A stretch of 64,000 bases of DNA from a virus. The DNA lies in IMG/VR virus record IMGVR_UViG_3300035698_019959, positions 1 through 64,000 of that record; one strand, 5' to 3'. Below, one piece after another: positions 40,460-48,917 of this stretch (position 1 is its first letter; every line of letters starts with the position of its first letter). Below the pieces are notes generated by a model that was not told the origin of the DNA, ran no database searches, and was given only the letters and a program-made list of their open reading frames with translations. A program made the translations under genes and the position numbers.

Positions 40460-40675
40460 ATGTCTGAATATATTATTAGAAAAGCTTTAACTAATTTGGG
40501 GATTGATCGCAAAATAGATTTGCAAATTGCTTTCCAAGAAAAGTGGGGGATTCTTAATATGCAATTAGATCAAGAAGGAAAACTTGCTTTAAAAATTAAA
40601 AGAGAGATTTACGCCTTAAAGAATGAAAAATTATATTGGAAGTGGAGCAAGGACCCTAAAGAAATGTGGGAATAA
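40460..40675 (+). CDS. Hypothetical protein, 71 aa
   Basis: Start at the ATG behind AAAGGAGGAAT. A small mixed protein (NLGIDRKIDLQIAFQEKWG). Not recognised. Confidence 0.58.
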   Translation: MSEYIIRKALTNLGIDRKIDLQIAFQEKWGILNMQLDQEGKLALKIKREIYALKNEKLYWKWSKDPKEMWE

Positions 40676-40718
40676 TAAAAAGAACTATAACTCATAAAAA
40701 AGAAGAAGGGAAATAAAA

Positions 40719-40889
40719 ATGATTTCAAAAAAAATAGAATATTTTACACCAGAAAGAATAGTTGAAGATTTTGCGGTTTGTTTGGATTATTGTCGTGATA
40801 TAAATAAAGAAATGAGCTTTTTTGCTTCTTTATTAAAGGAATTAGAAAATAAGGGGGTTTTGTTGGTTCAGTGTATAGAGCCAAAATAA
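40719..40889 (+). CDS. Small helical protein, 56 aa
   Basis: GAAGAAGGGAA lies before an ATG opening 56 helical residues. Last gene before the terminator at 40916. Not recognised. Confidence 0.5.
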   Translation: MISKKIEYFTPERIVEDFAVCLDYCRDINKEMSFFASLLKELENKGVLLVQCIEPK

Positions 40890-40915
40890 AAAGTAAAAAT
40901 AATAATTTTAAAAAG

Positions 40916-40944
40916 CGGGAGCCATAACGGCTCCTGTTTTTTTT
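40916..40944 (+). terminator. Rho-independent terminator
   Basis: CGGGAGCC (40916-40923) pairs with GGCTCCTG (40929-40936, one G-T), loop ATAAC, then eight T (40937-40944). It separates the second small-gene block from the tail genes. Confidence 0.88.
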
Positions 40945-40990
40945 ATCTAAAATTCTCGTTTTATCCTTAATTTAAAAAACCAGTAAAACA

Positions 40991-41011
40991 TTATATAATT
41001 ATTTATAATTG
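40991..41011 (+). promoter_or_regulatory. AT-rich late-promoter-like element
   Basis: TTATATAATTAT followed by TTATAATTG just after the terminator and about 25-40 bases before the GTG at 41034. It probably starts the tail transcription unit. Confidence 0.45.
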
Positions 41012-41033
41012 TAGTGTTAGAGGAGATATCAAC

Positions 41034-41957
41034 GTGGGAGTCCCACTTACAGAGTTTTATCTAGAATTTATTCTCCGCGAAGGACTGAAGCAGTTGCGGG
41101 CAAGTCCCGAAACCATTCAAGAGTTGTTTTCAGATTTTATGGATGATTACTTGGTGAATACTTATGGCGGCGAGACTGTAAAAAATATAGTAAAATATAT
41201 TCAGGATAAAGAGTTTCATATAGTGCAAAGTTGGCCTTTAGAAGAGACGAGAATGCCTTGTTGCTCTATAAATGTGGTTTCTACCACTGAACAAGCTGGT
41301 CGGGAAATGCTTGAAAATTATGTTGGGTATGAAGATGAAGATATGACTCCTACGGTAATTGTTTCTAGTTTTACTCCTACTGCTTATGACGAAGGGTATG
41401 TAATAGTTCCTGACACTGTTGTTTTAGACAATGTTCTTACTGGTTATGTTTTTGTAGATGCCGCTGAGGACGAGTTTGCAATTCTAACAGTTATTAATGA
41501 AACAGGAAATAAAAAGATAGGCATAGGTACTGGTGAAAGCGTCACAATCGGCGCAGGCTGCTACATAAGAGGTTTGGTGGATCATGTATCTTATGACACC
41601 AAACAAATAGCTTTGCAGGAGAATTTGGTTTTAGGAATTCATGCCAAAGACAATCCTGCAGAATGTAAATATTGGTACTATGTTATAATGTATTTGTTAG
41701 CAAGCAATACGCTTTTATTTGAACGTAAGGGATTGCAAGTACAAAATACTACGGTAACAGATTTTAATAGAGCTTTAGGCTTTATGCCTGAAGGGGTTTT
41801 TACCCGATTTATTAATATTGGGTTCTTAACTTGGATGAGCTGGAAGGGTAGCGCTCAGGCTTCTGCAGATGGCGCTGTTAATATTGTTAGGGTTCAAAAG
41901 GATATAGTGGAAGTTCCAATAACGTCCTTAAAATCTGTTATAACGACAGAGGATTAA
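41034..41957 (+). CDS. Putative tail terminator/neck protein, 307 aa
   Basis: Starts at a GTG behind AGAGGAGATATC. The N-terminal helix (LTEFYLEFILREGLKQLRAS) is followed by beta-rich segments and a C-terminal LLFERKGLQVQNTTV strand. First gene of the tail block, right before the sheath, a place often taken by a tail terminator or sheath-capping protein. The function is inference from order. Confidence 0.55.
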   Translation: MGVPLTEFYLEFILREGLKQLRASPETIQELFSDFMDDYLVNTYGGETVKNIVKYIQDKEFHIVQSWPLEETRMPCCSINVVSTTEQAGREMLENYVGYEDEDMTPTVIVSSFTPTAYDEGYVIVPDTVVLDNVLTGYVFVDAAEDEFAILTVINETGNKKIGIGTGESVTIGAGCYIRGLVDHVSYDTKQIALQENLVLGIHAKDNPAECKYWYYVIMYLLASNTLLFERKGLQVQNTTVTDFNRALGFMPEGVFTRFINIGFLTWMSWKGSAQASADGAVNIVRVQKDIVEVPITSLKSVITTED

Positions 41958-41979
41958 AAAAAATAAGGAGATTTTATAC

Positions 41980-42276
41980 ATGCCAGAAGATATAAAAAAA
42001 GAAGAAGTAAAAGAAGAGGCAAAAGAAATTTTAAAAAAGGAAGAGCCTGTGAAAAAACCTAAAAAGGCTAAAAGAAAAGAGCCTAAGACGGTTATTCGGA
42101 CAAAACCTCTTCCAAAAATAAAACTAATTTCTTTTGATGTGTTTTTTAATTTGACTAGATCAAAAAATAGAAAAATAAAAGCACATCATAAAAAACCAAT
42201 GGAAATATTTTTTAGAAACGAATGTGGTTTGCTCGCAACAAGAGAAGTTTTTGATAAAGTTTTAAAGAAGTATTAA
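41980..42276 (+). CDS. Lys-rich hypothetical protein, 98 aa
   Basis: The N-terminal 45 residues are almost all Lys/Glu/Pro. The C-terminal half (IKLISFDVFFNLTRSKNRKI and FRNECGLLATREVFDKVLKK) is a compact domain. AAGGAG lies before the ATG. Between the putative tail terminator and the sheath. Unknown role. Confidence 0.55.
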   Translation: MPEDIKKEEVKEEAKEILKKEEPVKKPKKAKRKEPKTVIRTKPLPKIKLISFDVFFNLTRSKNRKIKAHHKKPMEIFFRNECGLLATREVFDKVLKKY

Positions 42277-42292
42277 GAAAGGAGACTAAATA

Positions 42293-44824
42293 ATGAGTAT
42301 TGAAGTTAATTACGCAGGCCAAACTATTTATAAGCCTGGAGTATATAGCAAGTCTACGGTCTTACAAGCGGGAGGATTTCCGCTGTTGGGCGCAAGCATT
42401 GCTGGTATTGTTGGTGAAGCAGTTAATGGTGCTCCAGGATCCGAAACGGATGAGGGTGTCCAAACATATGCAAGTTCACAGATGTCTGATATTTTAGAAA
42501 AATATGTGGGTGGACCGATTGTTGAAGCTTGTAAGGCACTTATTAATCCGGCAAGAGATGCAAGAATCCCTGGTGGTACAGATTATATTAAAATTTATAA
42601 AACAAATCAAAGTACACAAGCAACAGGTACGGTTCAAAATGAATCGGCAACACCTTCGACTTTATATAATATCAACTCCAAAAATTATGGAGCTGATGAG
42701 AATTATATTTATTATTATATTACAGAAGGAACTACGGAAGATAGTCAGTTTGTTTTAAATTCTGGTGCAATTACATTCCCTGTTACTTTTGTTCTTGGTG
42801 ATACTTTAGTTTTGACAGTTAATGGGATAGCTTATACATATACTGTTGCAGCTTCAGCTGGTGCAAAGGCAGATGTTGCGGCGGTTCTTACTGCTCTTAA
42901 TACAGATGCAGAATGGGCACCAAGTAATCCTATTACTGCTACAGCAGGTTCAGTTACGAACACTATAGTTCTTACTATGGATGAAACTAATGCTGCATTG
43001 GATGAGTATAATGCGATGCATGAATATTCAATGTGTTATAGAATTGGTATCGGCCCTGATCTTGCAACATATTTGATCAATCTTGGTAGTAAATTAAATT
43101 TTCTTAGTAAAGAAGCTTTTAATGCTGCTGGAACGGTAAGTGGAACTTTTGGTGTTGCTGCTGGCACTATTTTAAGTGTTGGTTCGTTTGTTTCTGTCGA
43201 TGATGATGGTAGTGCTTCTCTTGATGGGTTTGTTACATCAATTACAGGGGCAGCTCCAGCCGTTATTGTTCAGTTGAATTATGGTAATGTCGATTTAAGT
43301 ATGTATACTCCTAATCCTGGTATTGAGGCTCAAGTTTATGCCAACGGATCTTCTGTAGATTTAACGACCCTTGCGGTCACGGAAGGTGCGGCTGGCCCGT
43401 CTCGAGGATATAGAGGAACAAGACTTTGGACTGTTGGTAGGAATAATACGATAGAAACGCTTAATGAAAATGATAATAATGTTATGTTGAGATTATGGTA
43501 TGTTGGAACAGGAACAGCTTGTACAATGTCCATAAAAGACGTAGCAAGTGTAAGAACACTTACCACCACTGTTACAGCAGGTGCGGGAAGTGAAGATTTA
43601 AGTGTTTCTCTTAGAGATTATACGATTCAAGAGCTTTGTGATTATATTAATAATTTCGCAAGTGGTGTCTATAAAGCGTATCCTGTTTATGGTAATAAAA
43701 CTACTCAAACATGTGATATTTTAGATTATTACAACGGAATAGATGTTCGTTCCATGCCTTTAGAATTAAAGGCTGTTTGTGACGAGATTGAAACAATTGT
43801 GAATAATCAATCTGAATTAATAGATATCGAATTACAAAGTAATGTTTATGGTGCTTTAGAAACAATAACATCTACATTAAAAGAATTTTTAAGTGGGGCA
43901 GTAAGAGGAGTAAGCACAAATACTAATTTTCAAAGTGGATTTGATGCTCTTGCTCAGACAAGATGTAATACTGTTGTTCCATTAATTTCTAGGGATGCTA
44001 CAGATGATATTGCTGATGGTGATACTGATCCTAGCTCTACTTATACAATTGCATCTGTGAATGTAATGGCAGATACTCATTGTAGAACAGCTTCTAATGT
44101 CATTAATAGAAGTGAAAGAGATTGTTATGTTTCTTATTTGAATGCTAGTTTTGCTGCCTGTAGAACAGCTTCTGAAAATATTAATTCAGAATTTACTAGT
44201 TTCACAATTCAAGAGGTTCAAGATTATAATGTAGAAGGAAGTGTAATTTGGAAACAACCTTATATCTTGGCTTGTATAGGTGCAGGCATGCAGTTAGGGG
44301 CAGATATTGGAACTCCTATTACTTTTAAACAACCTAATGTATTGGGCATAAGACATGCAGATTTTGATTCTAATGATCCAGGAGATATAAATTTTGCGAT
44401 TAAATCCGGTATCCTTGTTGTTGAGGAACCTGATGTTGGTGGCTTCAGAATTGTAGTTGGAAACTCAACCTATATTAAAGATTCCAACGGAGTTTATAAT
44501 CGTAAGAGCGTATTTAAAGCAGCTCAGTATGTTGCCTATAATCTTAGACAGCAAATTGAATCGTTATATATTGGAAATAAATTAGTTAATGTAGATAGCA
44601 GTGCTGAATCTATAAAATCTAGCGTGATGGCAATTATGACTAGATTTAAAGATGACAATATTATTGTTGGTGATGACACCAATGGTGGTCTTGGATATAA
44701 GGGATTGTCGGTTAGAGTTGATGGAAATATTATTTATATTGATATCACCATAACGCCTGTTCCTGGAATTGATTTTGTTTTAGCAACATTAACAATAGAT
44801 ACTGTTAAGACAATAGTAGAATAA
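42293..44824 (+). CDS. Tail sheath protein
   Basis: 843 residues, the contractile tube around the tail. The N-terminus (YKPGVYSK and LGASIAGIVGEAVNGAPG) and the C-terminal sheath domain (FKAAQYVAYNLRQQIESLYI, ending with VPGIDFVLATLTID) are characteristic. There is an extra beta-rich domain at about residues 145-245 (TFVLGDTLVLTVNGIAYTYT, then a DVAAVLTALN helix) and probably another near 280-350. These make it longer than many sheaths. AAAGGAGAC precedes the ATG, and the tube gene follows. Confidence 0.92.
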   Translation: MSIEVNYAGQTIYKPGVYSKSTVLQAGGFPLLGASIAGIVGEAVNGAPGSETDEGVQTYASSQMSDILEKYVGGPIVEACKALINPARDARIPGGTDYIKIYKTNQSTQATGTVQNESATPSTLYNINSKNYGADENYIYYYITEGTTEDSQFVLNSGAITFPVTFVLGDTLVLTVNGIAYTYTVAASAGAKADVAAVLTALNTDAEWAPSNPITATAGSVTNTIVLTMDETNAALDEYNAMHEYSMCYRIGIGPDLATYLINLGSKLNFLSKEAFNAAGTVSGTFGVAAGTILSVGSFVSVDDDGSASLDGFVTSITGAAPAVIVQLNYGNVDLSMYTPNPGIEAQVYANGSSVDLTTLAVTEGAAGPSRGYRGTRLWTVGRNNTIETLNENDNNVMLRLWYVGTGTACTMSIKDVASVRTLTTTVTAGAGSEDLSVSLRDYTIQELCDYINNFASGVYKAYPVYGNKTTQTCDILDYYNGIDVRSMPLELKAVCDEIETIVNNQSELIDIELQSNVYGALETITSTLKEFLSGAVRGVSTNTNFQSGFDALAQTRCNTVVPLISRDATDDIADGDTDPSSTYTIASVNVMADTHCRTASNVINRSERDCYVSYLNASFAACRTASENINSEFTSFTIQEVQDYNVEGSVIWKQPYILACIGAGMQLGADIGTPITFKQPNVLGIRHADFDSNDPGDINFAIKSGILVVEEPDVGGFRIVVGNSTYIKDSNGVYNRKSVFKAAQYVAYNLRQQIESLYIGNKLVNVDSSAESIKSSVMAIMTRFKDDNIIVGDDTNGGLGYKGLSVRVDGNIIYIDITITPVPGIDFVLATLTIDTVKTIVE

Positions 44825-44847
44825 ACAATAAGAAAGGAGAATGATAA

Positions 44848-45264
44848 ATGGCAACACTTATACCTTCAGGATCACGAATAGCGTTTAAGATTAATGGCGT
44901 TAAAGTGGCATTCGCGACTGGAGTTTCTTTTGATGTAGCTTACCTAACTATACCTGCTCATCTTTTAGATCAGGCAGATGTTGCGGAACACGTAGAGGCT
45001 GGATATGATATTACTTTTTCAGCTACTAAATTTAGGGTTCCCAACAAATCTTTAAAACAATTGGGTATTGAGCCTTCATTAGAAACTTTATTAACTAGAC
45101 CAGAGCTTGAGGCTGAAATATACGATAGAGTAGTGGATAAAACATTACATCGTTTTGAGGGCGTGAAGCTCACAAGTAAAGCTGGTAGTGTAAATGCTAG
45201 AGATATTTTTAATATGACTCTTAATTTTGTTGCTCGTAAAGAAACTGATGAGTCTAGTACGTAA
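44848..45264 (+). CDS. Tail tube protein (XkdM-like)
   Basis: 138 residues, directly after the sheath. GSRIAFKINGVKVAFATGVS, VEAGYDITFSATKFRVPNKS and the FEGVKLTSKAGSVNARDIFN stretch match tail tube proteins of contractile phages and particles. It forms hexameric rings inside the sheath. AAAGGAGAATG precedes the ATG. Confidence 0.85.
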   Translation: MATLIPSGSRIAFKINGVKVAFATGVSFDVAYLTIPAHLLDQADVAEHVEAGYDITFSATKFRVPNKSLKQLGIEPSLETLLTRPELEAEIYDRVVDKTLHRFEGVKLTSKAGSVNARDIFNMTLNFVARKETDESST

Positions 45265-45285
45265 GTATTTGTATTAGTTGAATGG

Positions 45286-45312
45286 GGGAGAGGGGTAATT
45301 GTCTCCTCTCCC
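45286..45312 (+). other. Strong RNA hairpin after the tube gene
   Basis: GGGAGAGG (45286-45293) pairs with CCTCTCCC (45305-45312). There is no T tract after it, so it is a poor intrinsic terminator. It may stabilise the abundant tube mRNA 3' end or attenuate downstream expression. Confidence 0.65.
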
Positions 45313-45344
45313 TTAAATAAAATAAAATTAAAAGGAGAATTAAA

Positions 45345-45746
45345 ATGAATCTAACGAACCTCCCCTCAATGGAATATTCTTTCGATCTTAAAGTTAAAGG
45401 TAAAAACACCGGATACTTATATGAAGGTAATTTTGTCTATAAAAGATTAAATTATTTTGCCAAGAATGAAGCTGCCAAATATACAACTCAAATAAGTGGT
45501 GATTTAACAAATTTAGATTTGAATATTCAGAATATAAATTTTATATTGGGGATATTAAGACTTGGGCTTACAGAATTCCCTGAGTGGTGGGAAGATTCTA
45601 ATTTTGGTTTAGATCTTTATGATGATAATATTATTTCGAAAATTTATGACAAGATTAATAAATTTGAAAAGAAATGGCATGATGAAGTTTGGGCAAAAGA
45701 ACCCCAAAAACCAAAAATAAAAGATGAAAAAACCCCAAAAGAATAA
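45345..45746 (+). CDS. Putative tail assembly chaperone (first part)
   Basis: 133 residues behind AAAGGAGAAT, between tube and tape measure, where tail chaperones lie. SMEYSFDLKVKGKNTGYLYE and FVYKRLNYFAKNEAAKYTTQ match the small beta-plus-helix style of such proteins, and the tail is Lys/Pro-rich. The frame +1 to its end (ATG at 45724) is the lost start of the gene now at 46232. A methyltransferase gene is inserted between them. Confidence 0.62.
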   Translation: MNLTNLPSMEYSFDLKVKGKNTGYLYEGNFVYKRLNYFAKNEAAKYTTQISGDLTNLDLNIQNINFILGILRLGLTEFPEWWEDSNFGLDLYDDNIISKIYDKINKFEKKWHDEVWAKEPQKPKIKDEKTPKE

Positions 45747-45750
45747 GGGC
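45724..45750 (+). repeat. 27-bp direct repeat, copy 1, at insertion junction
   Basis: Matches 46232-46258 at 25 of 27 bases. It includes the end of the putative chaperone gene and an ATGAAAAAA start in the +1 frame. Confidence 0.88.
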
Positions 45751-45757
45751 GAGCAAT

Positions 45758-46254
45758 ATGACGGTTCCAACTAATAAAAGCAGATGGATAGGCCGTGAAC
45801 AACAGGTAGCGGAGTTTATACCTCCCAATAGTAATGTTCTAGATTTGGGTGGATGGCGGGCTTATTTAAAAGAGACTCACGGTAAATTAAACAAATATAT
45901 TTGTGTTGATCGTCATCCCGAAGCTAAAGCAGATATTGTTGCTGATTTTAATAAAAATGAATTTCCTGAAATTGAATTGGAAGATTGTGTTATTGTTTGT
46001 GTTGGGCTTTTAGAATATTTAAAAGATGTTCCTTCTTTTTTAAGAAACATAAGAAAATATGGCAATAAATTAATAGTAACATATCTTCAAAGAATAGATT
46101 TTGCAAAACCCATGGGTGATTTGTGGCTTAATAATTATAGTTATGTCGAGCTTTTGGATGTTTAAAAAAAACGGGATGGGAGCTAAAGCGTATAGAAATA
46201 GTGAAGGGTATGCGGCAGCTTATTTTAATATATGAAAAAAACCCAAAAGAATAA
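45758..46254 (+). pseudogene. Class I methyltransferase, inserted and frame-broken
   Basis: From 45758 the frame encodes a Rossmann methyltransferase (NVLDLGGWRAYLK, ICVDRHPEAKADIVADF, VGLLEYLKDVPSFLRNI) but stops at TAA 46163-46165. Reading on in the -1 frame from the T at 46162 gives a plausible C-terminus (LKKTGWELKRIEIVKGMRQL, then ILIYEKNPKE) ending at 46254. The break sits in GTTTAAAAAAAAC. It could be a real mutation, programmed slippage or a homopolymer error. The end overlaps the next gene's start inside a duplicated 27-bp sequence, which points to insertion. Its substrate is unknown. Confidence 0.68.
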
Positions 46255-46258
46255 GAGC
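46232..46258 (+). repeat. 27-bp direct repeat, copy 2, at insertion junction
   Basis: Second copy of 45724-45750. Here it encodes both the last residues of the methyltransferase and the first residues of the next gene in a different frame. Confidence 0.88.
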
Positions 46259-46588
46259 ACTATAAAGAATATAGAGAAACTAGCTTTTAAAAATATTTAT
46301 GAAGTTAATTCCGAGGAAAAATTAACACGATTTTTAAAAGTTTGGTGGTGTAAGTATTATAAACGGCCTTCCAAAGATCCTCTTTTTTGTCAATATACTT
46401 TTGAAGAACTATTACTTGAGTATTTTGAACAAAATTTAATAAATAATGATAAAAGATTTGATGAGATCGCAGAAGATTGGTTAATCAATTCTCAGGGTAT
46501 GGATGATGAGGAGTGGTACGAGAAACAAGAAAGAGAATTACAAGAAAAAATAGAGAGTGGCGATTTAGAATTTAACGATAAGTTTTAA
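46232..46588 (+). CDS. Putative tail assembly chaperone (second part)
   Basis: 118 residues, helical and acidic at the end (DDEEWYEKQERELQEKIESG). The ATG has no good ribosome site. In the inferred ancestor it overlapped the end of the gene at 45345 in the +1 frame, as chaperone pairs made by frameshifting or coupling often do. It directly precedes the tape measure gene. FKNIYEVNSEEKLTRFLKVW starts its folded part. Confidence 0.58.
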   Translation: MKKTQKNKSTIKNIEKLAFKNIYEVNSEEKLTRFLKVWWCKYYKRPSKDPLFCQYTFEELLLEYFEQNLINNDKRFDEIAEDWLINSQGMDDEEWYEKQERELQEKIESGDLEFNDKF

Positions 46589-46598
46589 GGAATAAAAG

Positions 46599-48914
46599 AT
46601 GCCAGAAGAAAATGTTTTAAAATTTGGTGCTGATTTTAAAGACGTAGATAAAGCGTTTTTTAAAGTGGGCCAAGCTGTAGACAATCTTTCTAAAAAGGGT
46701 GTTAGTTTTAAGTTAGATTCTAAGACGGAAAAATTCCTTTCTGAACAGCAAGTAAGAGTTATCGAACGATTAACGAAACAAGTTGATGGCGCTACTCAGG
46801 CTTTTTCTAAAATGGCTCAACAGGTTAGCGCAACTGGAGAGGGTGTAGAAAAATTAGATAAGATTGCAACAATAACTGAAAGACTTTCAAAAAGATTATC
46901 AACGGCAAGAGGAATGAAATTTGGTACTATTGCTGGAGGAACTGCAGGCGGTGGAGGCGCTGCTGGTGCTGCTGGTAGTGAATTGACTGGTGAGGTTATT
47001 GGGAATGCCTTGGGAGTTATTGGTTTGGGGCGTTTGTCAGGGGTATCTAGGAGGATTGGCGCTGCTGGAGGTGGAGGTGCGGCTGTTGGAGGTGCAGGAT
47101 TCGCTGTTGGAGGTGCGGGACTTGCCGCTGGGGCGATAGGAGCTGTAATAGCTGCTGGTGTGGCAACGGCGGTATGGGGTTATCGTCGTACCTCAAAATA
47201 TGCCGACGCAGGATTAAAGTATCAAGCAATAGGATATGATCGTGAACGTATGCAGGAAGGTGCGGTTAGACCTGGCCGCGCGAATATGTACAATAGAGAA
47301 GAATCTCTTGCTATGGGTCTTCAATGGGCTGGGCAAACTGGTGGTCTTGGGGGCTTGGGAATGGGAATGGCCGTTTCTCGGGGATTTGGATTAGATTTTG
47401 GACAGGTTGCAGGCGTTGGAGGATTGGCGAGAAAACAAGGTGGAGATCAAAGAAAAAACTTTGTAGATATGCTTGCTCAAGGTGTTGCTAGTGGTGTTGA
47501 AATAGCAAAACTTCCTGAGTACTTACAAGTACAATCTCAAATGTTAGCTGGAGTTTTACAAAAAGGGCCAGCTGATCTTAATTTTCTTTCTTCTTTAATG
47601 AGCACTGTAACAAAAAAAGGTGGACAGTTTGCTCAATTCAATCCAGCAGCAACAGCCGCTACAATACAGAGTTTAAGTGCTGGGATTACTGCACAAGGTG
47701 CTGGTGGAGGATTGTTTGGGTTATTGGCTCCTGCGATTATGAAACAGCCAAGATTTAAGAATGTACAGGGTGCTTATGATATTGAGACTGTTACAAGTTA
47801 TGGATTTGCGGCTCCCGATTTATCAAAATATAAAAATTTACCTCCAGAATATAGAAAGTATTTAGAAGGATTGAGTATGGATAAGCCAGGAGCCTCTCGG
47901 GCGTTAATGGGGGTAATGTATGAGTCAATTTTTGGTACTCCTGAAAAACCCAACAAGGGGTTAATTTCAAGAGGAGTACTTCAAGGGTATATGCCAAGCG
48001 CAACAGGTTCAGAATTGGATACAGCTGCGGAATTATTGGGAACCGCACATAAATATTCTGGTGAAAAAAGGGGCGGAGAAGCCACAAAAGAATTTATGAA
48101 AATGCTGGTGGAAAAGAATAAAACAGTACAAGAAAGTATGGACGGAACATTAAAGAAAATTAATGTTGGTGTTGATACCATAAAAGATATTTTGGGATTT
48201 TCAGTAGCTGGCTTTCTTTATAAGGCTACTGGTTTAAAAGCTTATAATGATTTAAAACAATGGCAAGAAACCGGAAAATCCGAAGAAATTGATTATGGTT
48301 ACGGGTTTGGATCTGAAGGTGAGACCCCAGTCCGTGATATAAATGGCAAATGGATTCCTAGCAAAAAGCCAGGAAGAAGAATGGCTTCTCATAATAATCC
48401 TTTAGCTTTTACAACTGGATTTGGCTCAATTTTAGAAAAAGCTGGAATTGATTACGATATTGGTCAAAGTTTTGATGGTGGGAGATATAATACTGCAAAA
48501 TTTAAAACCCCTCAAAAGGGCTGGGCGGCTTCTATGTATTTAATGGAAAATGATCCAGCGTTTTTTAAGTGGTATAAGTCAGGAGCAGAATATACGCAAG
48601 GAGGAAATGTTGGCCCATTGAAAGGCTTAACACAAGAGCAGTTCCGTGGAAATCTTACGCAAGAACAAAAAAATAAAAAGATAGCAGAACTTAATCGTTT
48701 AGAGGGCGGTAGTGGAGTTTTTGTTTCCGACCCTGATAGTGGCGGAATTGCTAATGCGATAGAAGCTGCATTTAAATCAGCAATGATGAGTAGTTGGACA
48801 CCTGGAATTAATAAAATGGTGGGAAAACAAGAAGAGACAAAACAAGAAATAATAAAACAAGGTGGTACAACCACCAATGCCGTTAATGTTTTTGAACAGA
48901 ATAATATTAAATAA
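46599..48914 (+). CDS. Tape measure protein
   Basis: 771 residues. An N-terminal coiled coil (about 20-105) is followed by a long Gly/Ala-rich hydrophobic region (115-205; GGTAGGGGAAGAAG and so on). The helical body then runs to a C-terminal disordered tail. This is the composition and place of a tape measure, which sets tail length and may enter the host membrane. The ribosome site is AAGGAATA. The length would predict a tail of medium length, but no number is claimed. Confidence 0.78.
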   Translation: MPEENVLKFGADFKDVDKAFFKVGQAVDNLSKKGVSFKLDSKTEKFLSEQQVRVIERLTKQVDGATQAFSKMAQQVSATGEGVEKLDKIATITERLSKRLSTARGMKFGTIAGGTAGGGGAAGAAGSELTGEVIGNALGVIGLGRLSGVSRRIGAAGGGGAAVGGAGFAVGGAGLAAGAIGAVIAAGVATAVWGYRRTSKYADAGLKYQAIGYDRERMQEGAVRPGRANMYNREESLAMGLQWAGQTGGLGGLGMGMAVSRGFGLDFGQVAGVGGLARKQGGDQRKNFVDMLAQGVASGVEIAKLPEYLQVQSQMLAGVLQKGPADLNFLSSLMSTVTKKGGQFAQFNPAATAATIQSLSAGITAQGAGGGLFGLLAPAIMKQPRFKNVQGAYDIETVTSYGFAAPDLSKYKNLPPEYRKYLEGLSMDKPGASRALMGVMYESIFGTPEKPNKGLISRGVLQGYMPSATGSELDTAAELLGTAHKYSGEKRGGEATKEFMKMLVEKNKTVQESMDGTLKKINVGVDTIKDILGFSVAGFLYKATGLKAYNDLKQWQETGKSEEIDYGYGFGSEGETPVRDINGKWIPSKKPGRRMASHNNPLAFTTGFGSILEKAGIDYDIGQSFDGGRYNTAKFKTPQKGWAASMYLMENDPAFFKWYKSGAEYTQGGNVGPLKGLTQEQFRGNLTQEQKNKKIAELNRLEGGSGVFVSDPDSGGIANAIEAAFKSAMMSSWTPGINKMVGKQEETKQEIIKQGGTTTNAVNVFEQNNIK

Positions 48915-48917
48915 ACA

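Noticed and set aside
42300-42758. Alternative-frame + strand open frames in the sheath gene
   Set aside because: They overlap a firmly identified gene, lack ribosome sites and show no protein-like pattern.
45286-45312. Intrinsic terminator after the tube gene
   Set aside because: The hairpin is strong but is followed by TTAAATAAAAT, not a T run, so it is listed as a hairpin only.
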